From positions 1-64,000 of the forward strand of contig NZ_CP113918.1 in NCBI RefSeq assembly GCF_029395495.1: DNA of 64,000 bases, read 5' to 3'. Each line of letters begins with the position of its first letter. Within the stretch, counting starts at the first letter, position 1. Of the stretch, positions 28,406 through 38,100 are shown piece after piece. The notes under the pieces were generated by a model. That model was not told the origin of the DNA, did no database searches, and saw only the letters and a list, made by a program, of their open reading frames with translations. This stretch comes from Bifidobacterium sp. ESL0769. Lineage in GTDB: Bacteria > Actinomycetota > Actinomycetes > Actinomycetales > Bifidobacteriaceae. Position numbers and translations under genes: made by a program.

Positions 28406-29610
28406 GCCAACGCCGTGCCGGCAAATAGAGCTGCGAATGCACTTACGAGCGCTGCCACTCCTCCTGCTATTGCATCGGCAGGCCAAGTTGCGGCGACTGC
28501 GGCGACTGCTCCAATGCCACCTATGGCAAGAATATCGATGACGAGTGGTTGATAGGCAGGTGCGACGCCATGGGCTTCCATGACATCCTGGATTTTTTGA
28601 TGCATGCTATCCAGCACTGGTACCGTTTCTGCAACGGGTAGCAAGGGGAATTTTGGCCAGTTAGCATTTTCAGTGTTTTGAAGACTGACATCGGTGGAAG
28701 CGCTACCATTTTTAACATCTTGCTTGACGTTACCTGACATCTTTACCTGGCCCGTCCTTGTATTGATGCTCATAGTGATAGTTTCTGTAGCGCCATTCAC
28801 TGTCCTGTGCCATGATTCAATAAGGATGCCAGTAATCCTAAAATCATTAAAGGCATCTTCCCAAGGCTCTTGGTCAAGCACCCAGCCATCGGTGTCATTC
28901 GGCACAGATTTGATGTTTGCGCCTTTTTCGCCCCATGAGACCATATCCTTGAGCAGGGTCTTCTGTTCGTCGAATGTGACGGTGAGATTACCGTTACCGT
29001 CGAGTTCAGCATATAGGGCAAGAGTTGCCAATAAATTTGGGCCAAACGGTACAGACCAAGATTCATTCGCTTTTAGCGTGGGAGCATTGTCGATCATGAA
29101 CTTGGCTATGCTCTGAAACAGTTCCAAAGCCAGCGCAGGATCATTATCGAGGTCTTTCGGCTTGAGTCCATCACCGGCGATTTCTTGGTAAAGTGAGCTG
29201 ATTTTGAGGTAACTATCCATTCCATTTTTAAGGTTTCCGTTGATGTCTGCTGAATCGAAAGATTCTCCGGTTAGGGAATCAGTAAGGGCCCTGAGCTGCC
29301 CGGTGAAACCCTCTAAATCAGCACCGACTGCCGAAATTTTACCCTCATAGCCGCTGGCGTCATTGTTGACGGTCGTCCAGATTTGTTGGATTTGTTTGCG
29401 AGTGGTGTTGTTGATATCTATCAGTTGGCGTTCATAGGCGTCTTGGCCTTGAAAGACTTTGATGCCTTCGTTGATAAGCCAGCCAACGACGCGGGATTTA
29501 TCGACACGATCCCAGAAGTTGTCCCATCCGCTTCCCTGGTCTTTGCATATCTCACTGACATCCTGCAGGTATTTTTGTTTCGTGCTTTCGCGAAAGTCCC
29601 TAGTTGCCAT
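28402..29610 (-). CDS. Candidate type VII (LXG-like) effector with hydrophobic C-terminus
   Basis: A 402-aa protein without a signal peptide. Residues 1-175 are predicted helical (RESTKQKYLQDVSEICKDQ, NNTTRKQIQQIWTTVNND), like the secretion domains of LXG-type substrates. Residues 175-345 are mixed and include a beta-rich part (ESWHRTVNGATETITMSIN). Residues 356-402 form a Gly/Ala-rich hydrophobic end with GGIGAVAAVAAT and IAGGVAALVSAFAALFAG, which resembles glycine-zipper pore-forming toxin tails. Three small helical proteins are encoded upstream and a coupled lipoprotein downstream, the order seen in LXG effector operons. No secretion ATPase is in the window. Toxicity and secretion are inference. 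Confidence 0.6.
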   Translation of the reverse strand: MATRDFRESTKQKYLQDVSEICKDQGSGWDNFWDRVDKSRVVGWLINEGIKVFQGQDAYERQLIDINNTTRKQIQQIWTTVNNDASGYEGKISAVGADLEGFTGQLRALTDSLTGESFDSADINGNLKNGMDSYLKISSLYQEIAGDGLKPKDLDNDPALALELFQSIAKFMIDNAPTLKANESWSVPFGPNLLATLALYAELDGNGNLTVTFDEQKTLLKDMVSWGEKGANIKSVPNDTDGWVLDQEPWEDAFNDFRITGILIESWHRTVNGATETITMSINTRTGQVKMSGNVKQDVKNGSASTDVSLQNTENANWPKFPLLPVAETVPVLDSMHQKIQDVMEAHGVAPAYQPLVIDILAIGGIGAVAAVAATWPADAIAGGVAALVSAFAALFAGTALA

Positions 29611-29688
29611 GATTCTCGTTTCTGTCGTATCGTTTTGTGTATGTTCTATCGCTGCTTATACTTGCGTTTGCACAGGTAGTGGCGAAGA

Positions 29689-29958
29689 TCAGCCTTTGAA
29701 TTGCCAAGATGCTTTGTCGTCGCTTTTCTTATACGATGCTTTTGCTTTTTTCAGGAATTTGGCCGTGCTTGTTAACAGAGTTTGCATTTGTTCGCTCATC
29801 TTGTTATATGCTTTCTGAATCGCCTGTGTTTCGTCGACAGCTGCTCCGCTTCCGGTCTTATTTGCGATTTCGTTATCTATGCAAAAAGATGCTAAGCCAT
29901 TGAGGGTATTGATTGCTGTATCCATTGCATCCATATTCATGGTTATTGGTTTGCTCAT
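29689..29958 (-). CDS. Small helical WXG100/Lap-like protein
   Basis: An 89-aa protein beginning MSKPITMNMDAMDTAINTLN. It is predicted to be two helices split by a Gly/Ser-rich turn (ANKTGSGAAVDETQ) and ends SWQFKG. Size and helix-turn-helix hairpin shape fit WXG100-superfamily or LXG-associated (DUF5344-type) partners that bind the effector's N-terminal domain for type VII export. The canonical WXG triplet is not seen. It lies 78 bp upstream of the effector-like gene in the same direction. Confidence 0.65.
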   Translation of the reverse strand: MSKPITMNMDAMDTAINTLNGLASFCIDNEIANKTGSGAAVDETQAIQKAYNKMSEQMQTLLTSTAKFLKKAKASYKKSDDKASWQFKG

Positions 29959-30006
29959 GTCGTTTTCTTTCCAGTAGATCTAAGAGATGGTTGTGTCATG
30001 CTTGAG

Positions 30007-30315
30007 TTAATATAATGGCTTGCTGTCTTCGCCAATTTTGCTGATAAAGCCTGAGCAAATATTATTGATATTGTTATCGATTTCGTTGAGTTTTGAACCG
30101 TCTTTGCCTTGATTACGTAACTGTGATACAACAGATTTGAACGCAACGATTGCATCATGAAATTCACCTGACGGCACCGCTTTATTCGCAACATCATCCA
30201 GAACTTGAATGTATTGTCTGAATAAATCGTCGATGGAATCTCCGTAGAGACTGCATGAAGCTCCGATGCCTTCTATATAGTCATCGTCGATTACCAGATT
30301 CGGATCTTCTGCCAT
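30007..30315 (-). CDS. Small helical protein of the type VII-like module
   Basis: A 102-aa acidic protein, mostly helical (SIDDLFRQYIQVLDDVANKA, FHDAIVAFKSVVSQLRNQG), without a signal peptide. The ATG at 30315 follows AAGGAGAG and overlaps the upstream gene's stop (TGATG); a GTG at 30318 is also possible. It fits the size and placement of WXG100- or Lap-type partners in effector operons, but no signature motif was recognised. Confidence 0.65.
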   Translation of the reverse strand: MAEDPNLVIDDDYIEGIGASCSLYGDSIDDLFRQYIQVLDDVANKAVPSGEFHDAIVAFKSVVSQLRNQGKDGSKLNEIDNNINNICSGFISKIGEDSKPLY

Positions 30316-30797
30316 CACCGCTCTCCTTCTCTTTGTGTTTTAAGCCTTTGCTGTTTTCTTGCCATTTGCCGTTCTTCTTCCTCGGCCCGTTTCAGCTTTT
30401 TCTTGTAGTAGGTTTTGTCTTCTTCGATGTCATTCATCTGCCGCCTGCAATCCTTGATTTGCAGTTCTTGCTCTTCGACCTGGCCGTCGATGTGGCGCAG
30501 GGTTTCGTCGTAGTTGTCGGCGACATTGATGTAGGGGCTTCCCTGAATTTGGTTGGTCATCATATCGAGGAAAAGCTCAGCTCCGCGGCACTGCGGGGCG
30601 TCCTCTCGCAAGCGGTAGAGCGCCGCACGTCTCTGGTCCTGGCGGTCTTCGAACTCTTGTCGTTGTTGCTTGAGGTGGCTGCGGATATCTTGGCAAGCCG
30701 ACAGGCTTTGTTCGGCCTCCCGGCGCTGGGCTTCGACCTTCTTGCTTCGTCGCTCGAGGGTGGCGAGTTTATCGTTGATAGTATCGGAATATGCCAC
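30315..30797 (-). CDS. Coiled-coil protein at head of the type VII-like module
   Basis: A 160-aa, highly charged coiled-coil protein (KKVEAQRREAEQSLSACQ, HIDGQVEEQELQIKDCRRQM, YYKKKLKRAEEEERQMARKQ). It resembles the DUF5082 (YwqH-like) family, whose genes precede LXG effectors in Firmicutes. It is the first gene of the minus-strand series and overlaps the next one. It is probably a partner or chaperone for the effector's helical domain. Assignment to DUF5082 rests on size, coiled-coil pattern and context only. Confidence 0.65.
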   Translation of the reverse strand: MAYSDTINDKLATLERRSKKVEAQRREAEQSLSACQDIRSHLKQQRQEFEDRQDQRRAALYRLREDAPQCRGAELFLDMMTNQIQGSPYINVADNYDETLRHIDGQVEEQELQIKDCRRQMNDIEEDKTYYKKKLKRAEEEERQMARKQQRLKTQREGER

Positions 30798-30941
30798 GTT
30801 GCTCCTCAGATGCGGTGTCGCAAACAGTTGATGTGGTTATTATATTCTGATATAAATTATTTATCAACGCTATTCCGGGGATTGGTGGCGACTGGTGGTA
30901 GCTGGATATGGCTGGCGGAATCCTAACTTACGGCGAAAAAT

Positions 30942-31240
30942 GTGCACTTTATCGAGGCTAATGTGCATGTTTTGAACGGTAGCGTGGGGGAAGTGCGTTT
31001 TACTTGGGCTTGGGTGCATGTTTTGAGCGCCGGCGTGGGAAATGTGTACTTACGGCGGCTTAAGTGCATGTTTTGGACGGTAGCGTAGGGGAAGTGCGCT
31101 TTAGGGTGGCTTAGGTGCACTTTTTGGACGCTGGTGTGGGAAATGTGCACTTTACTTGGGCTTGGGTGCATGTTTTGGACGTTTGTGTGTGAAAAATGCA
31201 TTTTACGTCGGCTTAAGTGCACTTTTTGGACAGTAGTGGC
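30942..31240. repeat. Right 51-bp tandem repeat array
   Basis: Nearly six degenerate copies of the 51-bp unit also found at 23003-23187. Each has a 30-bp part (GTGCATGTTTTGGACGGTAG or close) followed by a 21-bp part (GTGCATTTTAC, then GGCTTAA-like). Unit starts are at about 30963, 31014, 31064, 31115 and 31166. The orientation is the same as in the left array. The minus strand is open across the array and would give a 17-residue repeating peptide, but there is no ribosome binding site and I do not call a gene. Confidence 0.85.
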
Positions 31241-31243
31241 ACG

Positions 31244-31278
31244 AAACCCGCCGACTGACGTGTGCCAGCGGCGGGTTT
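31244..31278 (-). terminator. Terminator downstream of gdhA
   Basis: A perfect 10-bp inverted repeat (31244-31253 AAACCCGCCG and 31269-31278) lies between the gdhA stop and the right repeat array. On the minus strand it is followed by the T-containing run TTTCGTG. It should end gdhA transcription before the island. Confidence 0.7.
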
Positions 31279-31345
31279 ATGGTTACGACCGAGCGGATGT
31301 GCTCAGTAATTGAGCAAAGTGGCTCGGTTTAGCGGAAGGATGGGT

Positions 31346-32692
31346 TCAGCAGACGCCCTGGGCGACCATGGCGTTGGCCACCTTGACGAATCCGGCGGCG
31401 TTGGCGCCGAGCATCAGATCGCCTTCGTGGCCGTATTCCTTGGCAGCGGCCAGGGAGTTGGCGACGATGTTCTCCATGATGTCCTTGAGCTTGGCGTCGA
31501 CCTCCTCGAACGTCCAGGAAAGACGGTACGAGTTCTGGCTCATCTCGAGGCCGGAAACGGCGACGCCGCCGGCGTTCGAAGCCTTGGCGGGTCCGTAGAG
31601 CAGGCCTGCCTTCTGATAGGTCTCAATCGCTTCGGGCGTGGACGGCATGTTCGCGCCTTCGCAGACGACCTTGCAGCCGTTCTTCACCAACGCGGCCGCG
31701 GATTCGCCGTCGACCTCGTTCTGGGTGGCGCAAGGCAGCGCGATGTCGCACGGAACGGTCCAGACGCCCTTGCTGCCTTCGTGGTATTCGGCACCGGCAA
31801 CACGATCTGCGTACTCGCGAATACGTCCGCGGTGGCCGAGCTTGATGTCCTTGACCACATCGAGTTTGATGCCGTCCGGATCATAGACATAGCCGTTGGA
31901 ATCGGAGCAAGTAACGACCTTTGCGCCCATTTCCTGCGCCTTTTCGATGGCGAAGATGGCGACGTTGCCGGAGCCGGAGATGACGACGGTCTTGCCTTCG
32001 AACGAATCGTTCTTCAACGTGCGCAGTGCGGCGGCGGTGTAATAGCAGAGGCCGTAGCCGGTCGCTTCGGTGCGGGCCAGGGATCCCCCGAACTCAAGGC
32101 CTTTGCCGGTCAGGACGCCGGAATACTCGTTGCGAATGCGCTTGTACTGGCCGAAGAGATAGCCGATTTCGCGCGCGCCCACGTTGATGTCACCGGCGGG
32201 AACGTCGGTGAACTGGCCGATGTGGCGCTGCAGCTCGGTCATGAAGGCCTGGCAGAAGCGCATGACTTCGCCGTCCGAACGTCCGCGCGGATCGAAGTCG
32301 GAGCCGCCCTTGGCGCCGCCCATGGGCAGGCCGGTCAGCGAGTTCTTCAAGACCTGCTCGAAGCCCAGGAACTTGATGACGGATTCGGTCACCGTCGGGT
32401 GCAGGCGCAGACCGCCCTTGTAGGGCCCGATGGCGGAGTTGAACTGGATGCGGTAGCCGCGGTTGACCTGCACCTTGCCCTCGTCGTCAACCCAGGCGAC
32501 GCGGAACTTGATGGCGCGCTCAGGCTCGACCAAGCGCTCGAGGATGCCGTTCTTCTCGTATTCCGGGTGCTTCTCCACAACCGGTTCCAAAGTCTCGAAA
32601 ACCTCGCGGACGGCCTGCAGGAATTCCGGCTGGTCCCCGTCGCGCTTCTCAACCTGCGCATACACGCGCTTGACATATTCGTTCTTCAGCAT
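31346..32692 (-). CDS. gdhA: NADP-specific glutamate dehydrogenase
   Basis: Catalyses reductive amination of 2-oxoglutarate to glutamate in ammonium assimilation. The 448-aa protein is full length for the hexameric type. The glutamate-binding region GPYKGGLRLHPTV and the catalytic lysine loop GLPMGGAKGGSDFDPRGRSD are intact, as is the Rossmann motif VISGSGNVAIFAIEKA. The start at 32692 gives MLKNEYVKRVYAQVEKRDG, typical of this family. It has its own terminator and faces divergently from mscL across an AT-rich promoter region. Confidence 0.97.
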   Translation of the reverse strand: MLKNEYVKRVYAQVEKRDGDQPEFLQAVREVFETLEPVVEKHPEYEKNGILERLVEPERAIKFRVAWVDDEGKVQVNRGYRIQFNSAIGPYKGGLRLHPTVTESVIKFLGFEQVLKNSLTGLPMGGAKGGSDFDPRGRSDGEVMRFCQAFMTELQRHIGQFTDVPAGDINVGAREIGYLFGQYKRIRNEYSGVLTGKGLEFGGSLARTEATGYGLCYYTAAALRTLKNDSFEGKTVVISGSGNVAIFAIEKAQEMGAKVVTCSDSNGYVYDPDGIKLDVVKDIKLGHRGRIREYADRVAGAEYHEGSKGVWTVPCDIALPCATQNEVDGESAAALVKNGCKVVCEGANMPSTPEAIETYQKAGLLYGPAKASNAGGVAVSGLEMSQNSYRLSWTFEEVDAKLKDIMENIVANSLAAAKEYGHEGDLMLGANAAGFVKVANAMVAQGVC

Positions 32693-33086
32693 TGATACTC
32701 CATTATTGAGTTGGTATTGCCGATTTTTATTGTAAGAATCCGGCGAGTTCGGTGAAAGGGTGCGTTCAAAAAAATCAGATATTTTTTTGTGCCGTTAACG
32801 GAATGGAAACATAAACAACGACGTATATATGTAAGTAAATCCCGATGAATTTCATTGTGAAATGGTAAGTCCGGTAATTTTGTATATATCATTTCGTAAT
32901 GGCACGGATTTGAGGGGTCGATGACGTTCGTGTAATGCGCCGTAGTGTTTTGTGATTATCAACATTGCCAAATATCTAGCAATTTGTGAATATGCCCGCG
33001 CGGATTGGGCGAAACAGGACGCTTTGCGTATGGTGCTGCGGCCTGAAACCGGTAGAATGGAAGTAATACGAAGCCAGGAGGCCAGC
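32693..33086. other. Divergent promoter region between gdhA and mscL
   Basis: The 394 bp contain no supported gene. They are AT-rich near gdhA (32700-32900) and must hold the promoters of both divergent genes. An open frame from 32952 continuing into mscL is not used, because the mscL start is set by a strong ribosome binding site. Confidence 0.5.
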
Positions 33087-33590
33087 ATGTTCAAAGGATT
33101 CAAGAAATTCATCTCGCGTGGCAACATGATCGACATGGCCGTCGGCGTGGTTATGGGCGCTGCGGTGACCTCCGTGGTCAATTCCATCGTCAACAGCCTC
33201 ATCAACCCGCTGATCGCCATGATTTTCGGCAAGCCGAACATGAACAACCTGCTGACCTTCACCTTCAATCACTCCACCATTTCCTTCGGCGCGATTTTGG
33301 GCGCGCTGCTCAACTTCCTGATGATTGCGATCGCCGTCTACTTCTGCATCCTTGTGCCGATCAACAAGTTCCGTGACATGTCGGAGTCGATCTTCAAAAA
33401 GAAGGACGACGAGGATGAGAAGAAGGAGATCAGCACCGACCAGCAGACCGTCGATCTGTTGAAGGAGATTTCCGCTGAGCTCAAGGACATCAAGGCCGGC
33501 GATAATGGCGAAAAACAGATTGGGAATATTGGGGGGAGTCACGCCGATGATAGTAAGAAAAACGAAGCTACTGGAAATCAGGCTGAGTGA
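33087..33590 (+). CDS. mscL: Large-conductance mechanosensitive channel
   Basis: Homopentameric membrane channel that opens under turgor on hypo-osmotic shock. From ATG 33087 (CCAGGAGG at 33075-33082) it is 167 aa. MFKGFKKFISRGNMIDMAVGVVMG matches the MscL N-terminal helix and first membrane helix, and a second membrane helix follows (FGAILGALLNFLMIAIAVYFCILV). The C-terminal cytoplasmic part is longer than usual and strongly charged (KKKDDEDEKKE, then a Gly/Asn tail). Confidence 0.96.
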   Translation: MFKGFKKFISRGNMIDMAVGVVMGAAVTSVVNSIVNSLINPLIAMIFGKPNMNNLLTFTFNHSTISFGAILGALLNFLMIAIAVYFCILVPINKFRDMSESIFKKKDDEDEKKEISTDQQTVDLLKEISAELKDIKAGDNGEKQIGNIGGSHADDSKKNEATGNQAE

Positions 33591-33906
33591 TAATAAGAGA
33601 GGTAACAAAGAAAACGGTATCAGCGGAAGCCGAGTTTGCAATAATGTCAGCAATAAAGAAAACGATAATAAAGAAAGTTAAACCGGCAATGATCCGGCAA
33701 TGATAATGTAGCCTTGACCCGCAATAATAAACTAGCCCGAATCGAAGAGAATAATGCAACGCAAACCGCGAAACAGTAGTCTTGCATTACAGTAGCTTTT
33801 GCAATACGATAAATTTTGGCAATGAGGGTTACATTGGCTCGATTGGTTACTATGCTTGTTTCAATGGGCGTGGCCCGGACTGAGTAAGGGACGGTAGGAT
33901 TCAAAT
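33591..33906. other. AT-rich intergenic region, no gene seen
   Basis: The 316 bp between mscL and the AraC-type gene hold scattered AATAATA and GCAATGAT-like short repeats and no open frame that looks coding. No clear hairpin terminator was found. Confidence 0.4.
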
Positions 33907-34908
33907 ATGTTTGTGCGTAACGATTCGCTGAGGAACGGAAGGCCCGATGACGTGCGTTCCGCGAAACCAGGCGTGAATACGTTGCGTACCAATGCCGCCA
34001 ATTCCGTCAGAAACTCCGATTACTCCCCCGCCGGTCAAAACGGCCGTCGCGTCGACACCGCCGATCCCGTAGGCAGCGGACATATCCGCATCGCGGGCGA
34101 GCACGCAAGGATTCCTGCGCGTTCCGCCGCGTTCCCCGAAGTCAGCTTTTCCCACATCACCCTGCCGGCCACCGTCATGGAATGGACCCGCGACGAGTCC
34201 ACGGCCAAAATGGCCACGATGATTTTTCTGCTCCACGGCCACGTCGAAATCAGCACGGCCGAAAACCAGATCTTGAAGCGCCGCCCCGGAGTCTTTCTCA
34301 TTCCGCCGGAGACTGCGGATGCCGTCTTCAAAACCAGCGCAACGGCCAACGAGCTCATTGGGGTAAGTCTTTCCTCTCGCTTGTTCGCCACGATTCTTCC
34401 CGATTACAAGACCTATTCGATGATGGGGCAGAATTCCAGGCTTGACGTCGTTTCGTTGCAGCCGCTGCTCGCGTTCGTGGTGAGCGCCTGCAACCTGAAC
34501 AATCAACATTCGCAGATGGTCGATACGCTGGAAACCGTGGCCAACGACGTCGCGCGCTCGCTCTTGATCGCGTGCTTCGGCCAGGGCATGAGCGTGATGC
34601 CGTTGATCGAGCGAGTGCGTAAATACGTCGCCGAAAACTACACCGATTCTGCGTTGAGTGTCACCAAGACGGCCGAGCACGAGAACGTTTCCGTGCGCAC
34701 CGTCCAGCTCGCGTTGCAGGAGGCGGACACCAATTTCACGGCTTTGGTTCGCAGGGCTCGCACCGAAGCGGCCTTGGAGTTGCGCAAGAGCCAGCCGTCG
34801 CTGACGTTGGTGGAGATCGGCGACCGCTGCGGGTTCGGCTCGGTCTCGTCGCTGCGTCGCGCGTTGAAGATTCACGAGGAAATGGAAGACGACGAGGACG
34901 AAGAGTAA
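33907..34908 (+). CDS. AraC family transcriptional regulator
   Basis: A 333-aa regulator. The N-terminal two thirds resemble an AraC_binding_2-type cupin sensor domain (FSHITLPATVMEWTRDEST, LLHGHVEISTAENQILKRRPG). The C-terminal 100 residues carry two helix-turn-helix motifs (SALSVTKTAEHENVSVRTVQ and TLVEIGDRCGFGSVSSLRRA). Some canonical residues of the second HTH end (the PxxYR-like segment) are replaced by ALKIHEEMED. It lies directly upstream of the three adhesin genes and could control them, but no site supports this. Confidence 0.9.
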   Translation: MFVRNDSLRNGRPDDVRSAKPGVNTLRTNAANSVRNSDYSPAGQNGRRVDTADPVGSGHIRIAGEHARIPARSAAFPEVSFSHITLPATVMEWTRDESTAKMATMIFLLHGHVEISTAENQILKRRPGVFLIPPETADAVFKTSATANELIGVSLSSRLFATILPDYKTYSMMGQNSRLDVVSLQPLLAFVVSACNLNNQHSQMVDTLETVANDVARSLLIACFGQGMSVMPLIERVRKYVAENYTDSALSVTKTAEHENVSVRTVQLALQEADTNFTALVRRARTEAALELRKSQPSLTLVEIGDRCGFGSVSSLRRALKIHEEMEDDEDEE

Positions 34909-35152
34909 CCGTTGCCGGCGTGTCGTTTTCGTGTGTAATTTAGTTCGTTTCTGTTAATTGCCTATTGTATTGCGCAATACATTTTTAAAACCCGTTTTGT
35001 TATACAACTGATGTATATATGACTTCGCCAGACGAATAATATTCATTTTTTGTAATGCTGAATGATTTCTTGTGACAAAGTTAAAAGTAGCTGAAAATGC
35101 TTGAAATAGCTTGCTTCTCGCAAAGTTCATAAAAGTGACGGGAGACGAAGAA

Positions 35153-38100
35153 GTGTCTAAGTACTTAACTTCTCACAGAATATACAATAAATTATTCACT
35201 AAAATTGCTGCGATTGTCGGTACGATAGCCATACTTTTGACGGGATTCGTGGCATTCGCGAATCACGCCAACGCCGTTTCCGCCACCGGCGGCAACGGGC
35301 GTATGGGCACGGCCATCAACTGGGTGGAATGGGGCGCGGAAAACAACGCCATCTCCGGCTCGAAAGTGACTTGGACCAAGCCGGTGCAGGCGGGTCCTAG
35401 CAAGTGGATGTCGACCAGATGCTCGCTGGAGCCGACGGCAGGCGCGACAGATGCGCTTTCGGCCTCCAAAACGGTGACGGTCTACAGGCCGGGCAGCTAT
35501 GGCGGCGACGGCTTGGGGCAGATGTACTTTGACGGAGGCCCGGGTTACGGCAACAAGATGAACATCGGCCTCGCGACTACCAAAGATGCCGAAAAGGTGA
35601 CATTCGACTTCAGCTGTTCCGCGTATCTGATCGACTCGAGCACCGACCCGAGCGGCAATCTCAATGATTCCACCGATACCAGCGGCAGCGACTTCTTCAA
35701 CGTCCCGCTGCAGGGCCTGGTTTTTGCCGACGCCGAGTCCAACAACTGGACGTATTACCAAAAGGAATATATCAAGGCCACCCCACAGAATGGCGCCAAT
35801 CCTGCGTGGAGGCTCCTCGACAGCTACCGCACTCCCGGCTGCACCACCAATTCCGTGGCCGAACTCAAAGACAGCACGATGCGTTTCCGCTCCGACGGCG
35901 GGCAATGCGCCAACTCCGGCGGCACAGGCCCGTCCTCGACGATGTTCCTGCAAGGCTCTACCAGCGCCACGGTAACGCTTAAGGGTGGCGGCAAGACGGC
36001 CGTGGCTCTGGGAAGCATCGTCTCCTCCGATTTCGGCGACGCGCCGGAAAGCTTTGGCGTGGCCGGCTCCATGTTCCAGCCCTCTTGGCAGGGCGGTGAG
36101 CTCGGCAACGGCGACATTCCCAGCACCGATTACGCCACCCAGGACCCGAACGACCCCGACAACAGCATGGTCGGCGGCAAGCTTTTCAACCTTTCCGCGG
36201 CCAAAGACGGGGCAGGCAGCAATCCGAACCTGCTCGCCAACACCGCCGCGCCGAGCCCTCGACTTGGAGCCCACGAGGACGGCGAAGCGTCACCGCATTT
36301 CGATGCCGACGCCGATTGGGATGATCTCAACGGCGACTCCGCCTTTGCTTCGGCTCCGGGAGACGTGGTCAACGACGAGGACGGCATCGATATTCCGAGC
36401 TCCACCCACGCCATCAACGTGATGCCCAATGCAGACGGTACATTCAGCCAGAAAGTGCGTTGCTATGGCACCGGCGACGTACGAGGCTGGATCGATTGGA
36501 ACCATGACGGGACTTTTGAGGCGGCGCAAGCGACTGCAGCAGCCGAAAGAGAAGCTGAGGCTAGCGACCAGGTGGCCTGCACCGCCGATTCCAGCTCGTC
36601 CACCGGCTATTCGGCGACATTGCACTGGTACCTGCCCGGCGATGCCAAGCGCCAGATTTCGGCCGACGGCCATCCTTCCTATATGCGTCTTCGCATTACA
36701 AATCAGAAGGCTGCGGGTTCCAACAACATCATGGATATGCAGCCGACCGGCTTGACGTCGGGTTCCGGCGAGGTGGAGGATTACAAGGCCGACGTGCATA
36801 TCCCTACGTTGGGCGTTCGTGTCAAGATCGCCGGCGACCGCAAGAGTGCGGACGACCAGCTGCGTATGGCCATCAATGTGGGCAACAGCAGCAGCGGCGG
36901 CCGGGAAATCAGCAACGCGGCCACTTCAGGCAACGCCAGCGGTTTGCAGCCGGCGAGTATCGCGCCCCGTAGTGTGCACCCGAACTATGACTATACTGTC
37001 ACCGCGCCGGTCAGCTATGGTACGGGTAGCGGCCCTTCATATTACGATAAAACGGTCAAATGTGTCGATTTGGCTAATGGCAACGCCGACGTTCCGATAG
37101 ATTCGAGCGGAAACATGACCATGCCAGGCGGTTTCGATACAAACGTGCAATGTACGTACCTTTTGACACGTCTCAGTGACCCATCGCTGACGTTGACCAC
37201 GGTGGTGCAAAACAGCCACGGCGGTACAAAAGGCCCCGATGATTTCAGCTTCGGTGTGGTCGGCGACCTCACGCCCGGCACGACCAACGAATACCAGAGC
37301 GCCGATGGCACCGGCAGCGTCTCCCATTCGTTGGGTAACGACAACTACAAAGTCACGCCTTCCGGACTTCCGGCGGGCTACGAACAGGTCGGTAATATCG
37401 TCTATACCGATGATTCCAACGGGAATGTAATAACCCCTGATTCTTCCGGGAAAATCGCCCTTGCCCCCGGCCAGCACGTCACCGGCAAGCGCATCGTGCG
37501 CGATATGCCCGGCAAGCTGAAGCTCGTCACGCATGTCGACAATGCCAACGGCGGCACCTCTACCCCTAACGATTTCAATTTCGCCGTCACCCCCGAAGGC
37601 GGCAACGAAACCGATACGGTTATCTACAATGAGGGCGATCAGAAAGAGGTCTCCGCCAACAAGTACACGGTGGTCGGCTCTGCGCTTCCCGGTTACGAGC
37701 AGGTGGGCGATATCTCCTACACCGACGACGCTACCGGCAATCCCCTGACACCGAGTGAGGCGCAGATCGCCATCGCCAACGGCCAGTCGGTGACCGGCGT
37801 GCGTACGGTGGCCAGCAAACCCGCGAGTCTCACCATCAAAACCGTGGTTCGCGGCGGCAGCGCGGTTCCCGCAGACTTCCCCGTGACGGCCACCCCATCC
37901 GGTGGCTCCGCGGTTTCTATGCCCGACAGCACCTCCCATAACTTCCCCGGCAACAACTACGAGGTCGCCACGGACATGAGCGCCCGCCCTGGCTACACCA
38001 TCACCAGCCCCCTGAGCTGTGTGCTGAACGACTCCGTGCCATTACCTCTGGCGGATGGCAAGGTGCCGCTCAACTACGGCCAGAACGTCGTCTGCACGCA

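Noticed and set aside
31310..32695. Long + strand open frame opposite gdhA
   Set aside because: GDH motifs on the minus strand are complete; the + frame has only low-complexity Ala/Val/Asp/Gly-rich sequence.
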